DNA of 64,000 bases from Guadua angustifolia. Lineage: Eukaryota; Streptophyta; Magnoliopsida; Poales; Poaceae. Within the stretch, counting starts at the first letter, position 1; each line of letters starts with the position of its first letter. Positions 31,305 to 43,200 of this stretch are shown in pieces. Where the stretch lies: contig CM070501.1 in NCBI GenBank assembly GCA_036346375.1, forward strand, positions 30,276,539 to 30,340,538, written 5' to 3'. The translations under genes and the position numbers were made by a program. Below the pieces are notes generated by a model. The model did not search any database. It worked only from the letters and a program-made list of their open reading frames with translations, and was not told where the DNA came from.

Positions 31305-33899
31305 TTGATTATGTGGGAATAAGGACTCGACTTCAGCAATTCGGCTTCTCTCTCCCTACAAATATGGATTTACGTACATGTAGGCTATTGCACTTGGAAG
31401 TAATCAAGGTTTCGAGCGAACGTAATGCCACTGACAACGAACGTAAACACCATCATATTGAATTGGCACATCAAAATCCCTGAACTTGACAACTAAAGCT
31501 TGCTCAGTTGGTGAAGGCGTTGAGGTACTGAGGAGTCCACCCCCGTTGGAGTGCCAACGTGGGTGTCTCATGGAGCCGAGCGTAACGCGGGCGTGTGTGT
31601 ATGTGTGTGCACATTTGTAGCTCAGTAGTTGTTCTTCTTTTTTAGTGAATGTCAGTGCTTCTGGCCAATTTTTTTAAAAAACGAATCCCTGAACTTGAAG
31701 GTTTTCCTCCATGAATCCTGCATGTCGAATTTGCACAACAAAGTAATGGTGCAATTGAGTGGTAATTGTGCAATTGAGGGGAATGTAAACTTGGGGTTTT
31801 TGAAATTAAACGGGTAGGTTGGGCTTAAGGATTTTCCCCCTGAAGTTCTCATCTCAATATTTTTCTAAACAAAATAGATAATATATCGTATGTAAAATCA
31901 ATAATGATCAGTAAAGTTGATCCGATGTAGCACTTAATTATCAGCATTAAATTTCTACTGATTAGGACCAAATCTATCGCATGGACATATTGCCAAACTC
32001 TCTCCTAATTTGGGATTGTACTGCAAGAGGAACATGTTTTTGATGTAGAACGGGTCCGCACCGATCATCACCATCTCAGCCGTTTTTGTGTTTTCGCATC
32101 ATGTTGTCTTTCTGGTCGCCGTTCATCATCTCCCTTGAGGCTTGGTCCCAGTGGTGCACGCACAAGCATATTCCCTCGTCGTCTCCTACGTTTTGACATT
32201 ATTAGTTCTTCCTCCTGTGCTCTGTGTCACCATCGTTGTCACCACCAGTAGCTCCACCGCCGCTAGTCATCATTGACACATGTCTGCGGCTCCTCTCTTT
32301 GAACCACTCCCACGATCAGATTCGGCTTTGTGGCAAGTGTTCTATTTTGCCCACTCTCAAATCCCCAGCATCATCTTCTCATTGTTTGCCTTGCTACCTA
32401 AAAGTCTCTGCTACACTGCATCCAAAGGAGGAGCTACATCTGACGGCAAAGCGCTTGGGGATAGTGGCAGGCACGGTTGGCCAAGCATGTGGAGGCAGGT
32501 GGAGGTGGCGGTAGAACGCATGAGCAGATCTACAATATATGGGCCAGGATAGTGATACTGACACTCTCTAAGAAAGCACACATAGTCCTTTTAGTATATA
32601 AGCATATGATTGATCATTTTATTACAAAGTTACATATTAGTGTTACGAGTTCACAGTGACTCTGACGACCCTGGTGATCTCCTCCCTTAGATCGCCTCTA
32701 GTGGAACAGCAATGGCTAGGTGGAGGTGACCAGTTGGACCAAAGGCAAGCTAAGTGGAGAAAGGAGTAGCGTTGCTGAGGAGGGAAGGGGAGCCGTAGGT
32801 GTTCTAGACTTGTTGGTTCGCAACAGAAGCGTGGACTCAGTGCCAATCACTACCAATATCCATCCGATGGACATGGAGAGCTTAGCTACATATCTAACGG
32901 TCCATGTTTTGCTCATGATGTGGAGCGCTTCGAATGTATTTTGCTGATGACATGGAGAGATGCGTCAAAGGGTTGCAATTGTTATGAAATAGATTGATTT
33001 GAGTCTATATTCAGTTGGACTCTATCTTTACGTAAGCGAATCTGAATCTATCTCTTGCTACCTTGTACTATATATTGGACATCCCTTGTATAAGAGAATC
33101 AATCTAATAAAGAGAGATAGCTTTTGCCCCCCACATTGTATGTGCTCCTACTTTGTTCCTATGATCTCGTTGACGTGTTGTTGATTGATCACAGATAAAC
33201 GACTAAGTTTTACAACAGCAATGAATTCCAATCACGCTTAATTAATTATATCTTGCTTTTCTGACTTGTTCTCTCAGAATGAAGAATGAATGTGGTTGAG
33301 TATTGATCAGGTCGCTTGTTAGTCATGCATAGTTGATGCACAATTTTTTGTGTGCATTCATCGTATCAGTTGACTGGCCCTGTTTGGGGGCTTAAGGCCA
33401 ACTTCAATTACTGAAAAGTCAGTAAGCCATCCTCAAACAACTCAATTTTTAAGCAGCTTTTGACATAAGACAAAAGCCATATATAACTAACAAAAACCAA
33501 AAATTGAAAATTGAGCTAAACATACTTTTATACCTTATTGCTGAGAGAAATTAGCTATTTATTAAATGATATTTTATAAAAAGTTACTGCCGCTTTTCAG
33601 CTTAGAAAGTCAAAAAATAACTTTTTAAAAAAGATACAGCTCTCGAAATAGACTCTAGATTTTCTAGTTGTGTCCTCGTCCACCAAGGTTTAAGCATCGG
33701 CTTGCTACTGGTGCTTACCTTCTTCATCAGAGCTTTTTTTAAAAAAAATCATCATATCCCTATCATTTCAATCTTTTATTTTATTTTCAAAAATTAGCGA
33801 TTCAATATCAACAAAAGCCCGGAGTCATGATCCAACGAACTATGAAACCACCTTGGCAGCCTAATTGTACAGTTTCGCTCTAGCTTCCAGCCTCCATAC
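31305..33899. other. Intergenic region upstream of BASS1
   Basis: No gene is recognised. 31560-31630 has a GTGTGTG tract. 32220-32560 is moderately GC-rich with short plus-strand frames that resemble nothing known. 33380-33620 contains a CCCTGTTTGGGGGCTTAAGG segment that looks like one MITE end, followed by AT-rich DNA. Nothing else is supportable. Confidence 0.4.
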
Positions 33900-34256
33900 G
33901 CGGTCCGGCCCAATCGCACACTGAAGTCCATATCTACAAATTTCTAAATTTTTTTGGATCTAATTGCATCCGAGCCGGGCCAAGGCAGGCAACGCTCTCC
34001 TGCGGGCCGCAGATGATGTCAGCGGCAAGACGGCGGAGCTGAAAGGGATGGAGCCACCTGATCCACAGGCGCGCCGCCCCGACGTGTGGCTCTTCCGGCG
34101 TCCCTCGATTTCCTCGTCCCCACTCCGCTCCCCGACGACAAGGCCAGCAGCGCTACCCCTCCTACGCTCATCGCTCTCAGTCTTAAACCCTCCTCTCCCT
34201 TCCACGACCTTCGGAACTCCGCACCCCTCTCTCTCACTCACTCCAGCTGCCTCCAC
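33900..34256 (+). promoter_or_regulatory. BASS1 proximal promoter and 5' UTR
   Basis: Base composition rises sharply in G+C from about 33960. The last 60 bases before the chosen ATG are a pyrimidine-rich CTCTCTCTCACTCACTCC run, typical of a grass 5' UTR. No convincing TATA box is seen. An in-frame ATG at 34086 lies upstream without a stop between, so the transcript start decides which is used. Confidence 0.5.
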
Positions 34257-37200
34257 ATGGCGCCTGGCGCCACCTGCCCTCCCCGCTCCATGGCTTCCGT
34301 CTCCCGAGCCCTCCGCCCGCGGCCGCACGCCGCCACCGCCGTCCGCACGGCTGCACCTCGTCTCGGTACGCGCCCCTTGGAGCCTACCGGTGAACTCCAA
34401 TTGCTTTGTTTGAGCTGTTTTGTTCACTAGGATGGGTGCGGTGCTGCGTGCAGGTTGCGGGGCGGGGATTGCCTGCCCGATGCCGAGCTATGGGAGGAGG
34501 AAGGAGGAGGAGGAGTGGGGATCAACCATTGCGCCCGCACCAGCCACCACTGTTGCTCCGGTTCTGAGGTATGCCGTATTGCCGTATGCGCGTGTTGTGG
34601 AGGTTAATTAGGCCTGGGAAATCGCTGGGGTCCAATTGTACAGATCAGGTTTTGACTTGGTCAACGTGATTGCGTTTGTCTAGTGTATACTGTCACTTGT
34701 GCTAATTTGATGGGAGTCCTACATACCTGCTTGCAGCTTCTCGTAAGGATATAATTCTGAACGCTTTACGACGGATAGGCGCTGTTGAATCTTAGCTTGG
34801 GCCCTGTGGGTGCTCAGTCGCTCAGGGCTACACTGGATTTCTTTTTCAGTGTAACTTTTTTGCTTTCGAGGACATTGAACAAACACTCAAAACAGTACAC
34901 ACAGAGTGACTTGAGTGAAGAAATGTGTACTAGAAGGGGGGCAATGGATTAATTATTCAATGTACCTCTTTGCAGAACTGATTCCACTGCATTTTGTGGG
35001 TTTGAAGTACATGATATACATTACCTACTGAGAATTTTTATCAAAATATTTTCGAAAATTGTCTCTCTTGTTAGTGACCCTAGTGGTCAAAAGTTCTTAA
35101 GATGAACTTTTAAGTGGAGCGACTTTTGTTTACTCTAGTCATGTAATCTGTTGAACTTCATTTATGCTTTTAAACATATTGTGCTTTCTCATCAAAGCTT
35201 CATTTCTTGAACGCTTAAGTGAAAATCAAGTCAGCAAGTTTAGACACCTCTTAAACTTTGTGCCTAAAAATAAGAGATAATAAGTGAGTTGGTAGGGACT
35301 TCTCACGCTGTCAAGCTCTATCCTTGTGGCTAGTTGAATTCTTTGCTGCGACTCCCACCCACCAACCCACCCACTTTCTCGAATCCCTTATGTTCTTGTT
35401 TTTATCTTTTATTTCCTGGTCATGTTGTTTTATGTTGTGACACTTTGATTCTTGACTTTTGTTTGACCAGCCACTACTGTTTGTAATTTTCTTTTTAGCT
35501 AATCAAAGTTTTCCCGATCAATTTTGCTAGCTATAAAATGTAAATTGTATTTCCAACACGCAATATCCGGCAAACTATCGTTTTCCTTAAAGTTCTGGAT
35601 AGTTTACTCCTCAAAGGGCATTAACTTCCTGCGAATAATTGGTGATCGCAAGAACTAGCTAAACTGTGCTTTTGGTCTTTCTTGAAATAATATCATTATT
35701 TTTTACTCCTTAACAAGATTCCTTAACAAGATTTTTTGATTACTTTTCCTAAAGTACAAAAACAATTTGTTGTTCTCAGGAACTGTCAAATTTTGTGCAA
35801 GGCCGAAGCTAACATATCTAGTAATCTTCCAGAGAGCGTGCCTTCTGGATCAAGCCAATATGAGAAAATAGTTGAGCTGCTTACCACTCTTTTCCCTGTC
35901 TGGGTAAGTTGCTATGACTATTAGAGCTTATGGAGGTTTTCAGTTTTCTTGTCTTCTATTGTGTAGTTACCTTGGTGGACATAATGCAAATACATGTAAA
36001 TCTAGTAACGCAGAGATCACCTTTGGCAGGTCATACTAGGTACCGTTATTGGCATCTACAAGCCATCGATGGTAAAACTTCTCACTTGCCAATTGCCAAT
36101 ACTATCTGTGGTCGACACCTAATGCCGTACCAATTTGTATTTATTGTTTCCTTGGACAACCGACAGGTTACCTGGTTGGAGACTGATCTTTTCACTGTGG
36201 GCCTAGGATTCCTAATGCTGTCAATGGGACTAACATTGACATTTGAAGATTTCAGGAGATGTATGAGGAATCCATGGACGGTATGTTTTTGTGCCTGAAC
36301 AGCAAATATTAATAGAGAAATACTACTTATGTTATTGTACTTACGCCTCCTGAATTGATAATGTTGGAATATTTTTGTAGGTTTACTAATGTAATATCTT
36401 CTTTGCAGGTGGGTGTGGGATTTCTTGCGCAGTATTTGATCAAACCTATGCTAGGATTTGCTATTGCAATGGTAATTCTATCATAACCATAGGCATGCAT
36501 AAACCTGCTGATCTCATTTTACAATTTTGCATGTTAAAATAGTACGGTGCTTTACTGATTATGGGTTATTAAAGCTTTGTGATGAATAACATTATTCTGT
36601 TGTATCGTTGCTCTAACCATAATTTCTGTATTGCAAATCCAAGTTTCTTTCATTCAAATACTGTGATCCATACTAACTGTGCATACACCAGCCAGTATAA
36701 AGTTTGATCACTGAGCAGTCACATAGTGATCTGCTGAAGTAAATATTCAATCTTCATGGCAGCATTAAATGCCTTTCTCTTTATACTTGAATAAGTATTT
36801 CTTTTGCTGGATAGGAGTTTGATTTTGTCAAAAGTAAGTGTACAAATCATGTTCCTATTTAGGAGAAAGCCAGGAGCCAGGTCTCTGGCAATACTTCTTA
36901 TTATTGCTAGTAATGTAACAAAAGGGAACAAACAATATGTGAATTAAGTACAAATTGTTACACCTTTGTTTGGAGATGCTGTTATGCTAGACTTTCTTTT
37001 TGTGATAAACAAACTTTTTTGAGCACTTCTCATGTAAAGTTTTAGGAAAGATTAAAGGAAAAAGATGTTGGCTGGCTCAAATTAATAAATTGATCTGATA
37101 GCTTATGCCCTGAAAAGATTTAACGGTTCAAGAGTGATCTCAATTTTCATTTTTAGATGTTGTCCTTTTACTATCTGTATCTTGAGTACTGTGAATGTGA

Positions 37201-40200
37201 CCCATTTCCCTTATTTTCTTGTGTCAACTCTACCTCATTATCTGCATTCTTGGTTCTCCAGTTAATGTATATTTGAGTTGATATCGGTAAATTATTTCTC
37301 TTTGTTCGTTGCGAATAACTTTTAAAGCTATAATTGCTTCTAACACATAAAAGTTTGGACAGAGTTTCTGCACAAACCCTTCTTATTGTAGTGTCTATAT
37401 TTATCTTCACCTAATTTTGGTGTCTTATTTTGCAGACCTTGAAGTTATCTGCTCCTCTTGCAACTGGCCTTATTTTGGTCTCATGTTGCCCTGGTGGGCA
37501 AGCATCAAATGTTGCAACTTACATATCCAAAGGAAATGTTGCACTTTCAGTTCTTATGACCACGTAAGATTAGATATTGCTTGAGAAAATGGCATTTCTT
37601 TAGTGCTTGTTTTAATCTATGTGTTGTCTATATACCTGCATCTTTCTTGAGTTCCTTTATCCATTACGAAAGTGACAGCCTTTAAGATTGACTTTCAGTT
37701 GCACTTATCGGAATTCAGTTAGCATGCTCATAGTTTTCTACATGGACTGCATTACTTGTTTGGAAGATAAATGATTATATTAGCCAGCAGTAACTAATAA
37801 TATTTTCCATCGAACAAGTCCACATTGAGCTCTCCGTGCCTGTTGTCAGTTTTTACCATGATTTTTAGCTTTAAAATTTAAATGATGCTGGCAATTTTTG
37901 TAAGGTCAGTACCCCTAAATTGCTGCCTACCATGATTGCATACTCAACAAGCTTTCTGTTTTCAGACTTCAAATTGGGACTTACCACTAAGGATTCCAAG
38001 ATGAAAGTTTTAAGTGCAAAATACTTTGGAATGAATATAACGTGCCATCTCAAGTTTGACATTCTTCTAGTCATGAAGCATTTTTAAGAAATCAGTACCT
38101 TTTCTAGTAGGTTGTCATAGCAGCAGTACATTTTGCACATGTATTTTCTGCTGAAACTGAACAGCAGACCTGTTAATAGTTGACTGTAATCATTGTGGTG
38201 CCATTCTACTGTTTTGTTGTTCTACTTGATATTTAATTCAGTAACCTCTTAAATGCTCTGATGCTTCTTTCAGTGTACTGCTTTCAATACTATGCTAACA
38301 ACTTGTCCATTTTAGTTGTTCGACTATTGGTGCCATAGTGATGACACCACTCCTTACTAAACTCCTTGCTGGTCAACTAGTTCCTGTTGATGCTGCAGTA
38401 AGGACACTATGATCCACATCTTAAATCTACTGCTAACCAGTTTTCTTAAGCAAGTCTGCCTGAGTCAATGAAAATTCTGTTTGTGCAGGGCTTGGCCATC
38501 AGTACTTTTCAGGTTGTTTTAGTGCCGACTGTTGTTGGAGGTGTTTAGAAAGCTTAATTGAAGATCCATTGTATAGCACTTTGGTATCTTAGGATTGTTT
38601 TCTTTGACATTTTATTTCTGTTATTTTGCAGTCTTGGCACATGAGTATTTTCCCAAATTTACTGAGCGAATTATCTCCATAACACCGCTGATAGGGGTCC
38701 TCCTCACTACCTTGCTTTGTGCTAGCCCTGTAAGTCTGTGAACAACTGATATGAGTAATGCTTCAAGCCTTTTCGTACAGTCCATTTATTGATAGCTGAA
38801 ATTCAGATACTTTATGTCTTAGTGAAGAACCGAGTTAAATAGTTGTGTTGCTTCAGTTAAAGCAAAGATAATTTTGTGCCATTTTAACCTAAATAATGTC
38901 TCTGCTCCACAAAGTTTGCGAATTTTATCTCATTAGGTGGTGTCAGGTTCGGCCACCATTTCACACGTCGTAACCGAACCAGTTAAGATGTCCATTAATG
39001 AGTTAGCTTGTATTATTTTCCAAATTGCAGAGTTTTGAGTTGGGTTTGTTTTAGTGTCCGAATAGAAGTTGGATTGTATTAGCATCCGAATAGGATTGCT
39101 ATGGTAGTTGGATTGTATTAGCATCCTAATAGGATTGCTAGGGTCAGAATCGGCTATATAATAAGCCGCCTAGAAAGCAATAAGAAGGCAAGCAGCAGAA
39201 TACTTTTGTTGCATCTTTTCTCTTTTTCTTCTCGCACGGCATCTGCCGTGGCGACTATTCACTGACGGCGCCGCCCAAATCGATCGAGGCTTCCAACCCG
39301 ACGTATTGCACACCAATACAACCTTCGTAGCTGCGCACGCAACAACTTGGTATCAGAGACACTCGCTGCTGGCGTCATGACCAACGGCGATGGTGATCAT
39401 CCTGAGGACCACACGATCAAGGCAATGCTTCAGAGCGTCCTCAACAAACTCGAAGACATATCAATGGTGCAGGATAGTCACTCAGCACTCATAGCCACGG
39501 TGAATACGAGACTGGATCGGCATGATTCTCGCATTACCAAATTTGATGACTTCATCGCAGCGGCAGGCGGGGACGACACGATGGAAAAAAATCCAGCCAA
39601 CAAGACTTCAGTAGAGCCCGCCTACGTCGCACCGCCGCTGCGGGATACTAGTTGCTCGTCAGCCAACCCAGGTGGCTTTCCACTTCCGCGTCCTGGCAGC
39701 GGTGGCGGTATCGGTGGGGGCGGCCGCATGGTCGACAGTGGCAACGCTGGGCACGGTGCCGCGGTTCCGGAAGGACGACCTCCGAAACCTCACCGTTGGG
39801 AATTTCCCATCTATGAAGGAGGAGATGACCCCATCTTCTGGCTTAACACTTGCGAGCTATTTTTCAAAGGACAGTACACACCGGAGCAGGAGAAGGTTCG
39901 CACGGCAGCTTACCATCTCCGCGGCGAAGCACAGCAGTGGTATGTTCTTCAGGAAGAAGAGTCGGGCGAACCAACCTGGACGCAGTTCAAGGAGTGCCTC
40001 AACTTACGCTTTGGACCTCCGACCCGCCGCAATCACTTGTTGGAGCTCAAACAACTACAAAGAAACCAAAGACAAAGGCATAATACCGTAAAGAATTTGA
40101 ATCTTTCCTGCCACGCGCCAATCTGCGTCACGATCAGAAAATTGATATGTTCGTGGCTGGATTAAAGGAGAAGATCGCCATCGCGGTGGGTTTGGCAGCC

Positions 40201-43200
40201 CCGCAGACACTGGCCATGGCCATGAGTTTGGCTCGCGCTCACGAGCGACTCCTGGAGTTCGGTGAGACACGCCCGACACTGAAGACAACGTCGAAGGCCA
40301 GTGGCGTCAGGACGGGCGCCTCTTCGGCTACTAGCTCAGGCGGAGCGTCATCTTTTTCTGCGGCCAGCAAGGAAGGTGAGCCCAGATCAGCGAGTCGTTT
40401 CATTCGCAAGCTCACACGGGCACAGATGGAAGAGCGCCGCCTCAAAGGCCTCTGTTATAACTGTGATGACAAGTACGCCCCTGGCCACGTGTGTAACCAG
40501 CTGTTCCGACTGGAGGTGGTGCCGGATCCCGATGGCCAAGATGATGATGATGCCGCCCCATTATCCATCTCCCTGTTGGCTCTCACTGGAATCGAAGCCC
40601 ATCGCACCATGAGACTTCCAAGACGCGCCGATCGGTCGGCGGTGATGGCCTTAGTCGACTCTGGATCCAACCATAATTTTATCGCCGAAGAAATTGTGGC
40701 TCGCGAGGGCCTTGCTATGGAGCCAGCCTCTAACTCGCTTCGAGTCACAGTAGCCAATGGGGAACGTCTCCGGAGCAGTGGTGCTTGTCGCCGTGTGCCC
40801 ATACAGATTGGCTCCACTCATTTCCTCCTGGATTGTTTCGCCTTGCCGATTCCAGGTGTTGACCTCGTGCTGGGTATCCAATGGCTCCTAACTTTGGGCC
40901 CCATTACTTGGGATTTCCAGCACCTGACAATGACATTTTGGCACGGCGATCATCAAGTTACCTTACAAGGCACCACAAATCGACCCACCACTATGTCAGC
41001 TTGGGCTACTGATACAACTGATCTCCTTGAGGCATTATTGCACCAGTACAAGGAGGTGTTTGAACAACCAGCAGGACTGCCACCCTCACGAGTATACGAC
41101 CATCGTATTCATCTCCTTGCTGGCACGGATGCAGTGGCCGTTCGGCCATACCGATATCCTCAACTACAGAAAGATGAATTAGAGGTGCAGTGTACCGAGA
41201 TGCTGTGCCAGGGCATCATTCGCGTCAGTACATCAGCTTTCTCATCACCGGTGTTATTGGTTAAAAAGAAGGATAACACGTGGCGTTTTTGCGTTGATTA
41301 TCGCGCCTTAAATGATAAGACCATTAAGGATAAATTTCCGATTCCCGTGGTCGAGGAATTATTGGATGAACTCAAAGGTGCCCGCTTCTTCACAAAGATG
41401 GATCTCGTTAAAGGTACCATCAGGTACGCATGCACCCTGATGACATACACAAGACGGAGCTTTTCGTACACATCACGGCCATTTTGAATTCTTGGTGTTA
41501 CCCTTTGGCCTTTCCAACGCGTCGGCCACATTTCAAGCCTTAATGAACGATGTTCTTGGCCCTTTCCTTCGCCGTTTTGTGTTGGTTTTCTTCGACGATA
41601 TTCTTATCTACAGCACCTCTTGGTCGGAGCACCTCTGTCATATTCGCCTGGTCCTGCAAGCACTTCGACAGCATAGTTTGTTTCTTAAGCGCTCAAAATG
41701 CTCATTTGGTACATCTTCGGTGGAATATCTTGGCCACGTTATTTACTGCGCAGAGTTGCTATGGACAAACGAAGGTGGCGGCGGTGGCCGATCGCCGACT
41801 CGAATTCAAGACGGCGCGCTTTCTTGGGGTTGGCCGGATATTACCGACGTTTTATCGTCAATTTTGGTGCCATTGCCGCTCCTCTTACCAAGCTTCTCCG
41901 CAAGGAATCTTTTATCTGGAATGAAGAAGCTGGTCATGCTTTTCAGGCTCTCAAAATGCGACCATCGACCGCTCGATTATTCTGTTGCCCGACTTCAACC
42001 GCTCCTTCATCATCGAATCGCGACGACGGTCAGTTTTGGTCTTGTGCTTCATCAAGGTGCTGGGCCGATTGCCTTCTACAGTCGGCCGATTGCAGCACGC
42101 CATATCAAGCTCGCCGCTTACGAACGGGAGTTAATCGGCTTAGTGCAAGCAGTGAGACATTGGCGACCTTACGTGTGGGGCCGTCCTTTCCTCATCCGTA
42201 CCGATCACTACAGCCTCAAATTCCTTTTGGATCAGCGTTTGACCACCATACCTCAGCATCAATGGGTGAGTAAATTGGTAGGCTTTGATTTTGCCGTGGA
42301 ATTCCGGCCAGGTCGTCTAAATACAGTGGCCGATGCCTTATCCCGTAGGGACGGCGAACTTGCTGATGCGTCCCTACAGGCCTTGACAGTGCCATCTCTA
42401 TCCCTGTTTGATGACCTTCGCCGGGCTTTACCATCCGAGACAGCTTGGACATCTCTACTCACCGATATACAGGAAGGCCGTCTCACTACACCTTGGGCAA
42501 TCCGTGATGGACTCATTCTGTACAAGAATCGGATTTTTGTGCCAGCCGATTCTCCTATTGTCACCACGATTCTGGATGGCTGTCATCAGGTCGGTCATGA
42601 GGGAGTGCAAAAGACCCTTAATCGGGTGCGGTCTGATTTTCACATTCCAGGACTTCGACGACTTATACAAGACTTCATCCGCGATTGTGCCGTCTGCCAG
42701 CGCAACAAAACGGACCATCTCCATCCGGGCGGTTTATTGCAACCTCTCGAGGTACCACATTCGGTATGGGCCGACATTGCTATGGATTTCATTGAAGGGC
42801 TCCCTAAATCAGGCGGCAAAACAGTCATCCTAACAGTGGTTGACCGTTTTTCGAAGGCCGCTCACTTCCTCCCTTTGTCTCATCCATACACGGCGGCATC
42901 TGTGAGCCGAATTTTCTTCGACCACATTGTGAAACTACATGGTATACCTTCATCCATCGTCACCGATCGAGATGTGGTATTTACTAGTATCTTTTGGCAG
43001 GAGCTATTTCAGTTAGCCGGTGTTCGCCTCAACATTAGCTCGGCCTATCATCCTCAATCAGATGGCCAGTCTGAGGTTACCAATAAAATCATCGCCATGT
43101 ATCTGAGATGCTTCACGGGTGACCGGCAGAAACAATGGATCCGTTGGCTACCATGGGCAGAGTATTGTTACAACACTTCTTATCAATCTTCATTGAAAAC

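Noticed and set aside
34086..34256. Longer BASS1 start at 34086
   Set aside because: In frame and possible, but the pyrimidine-rich sequence just before 34257 looks like 5' UTR. The shorter start already gives a plausible transit peptide.
33960..34427. 155-codon minus-strand frame over BASS1 exon 1
   Set aside because: It is a GC-driven shadow of the plus-strand exon. The spliced plus-strand gene explains the region fully.
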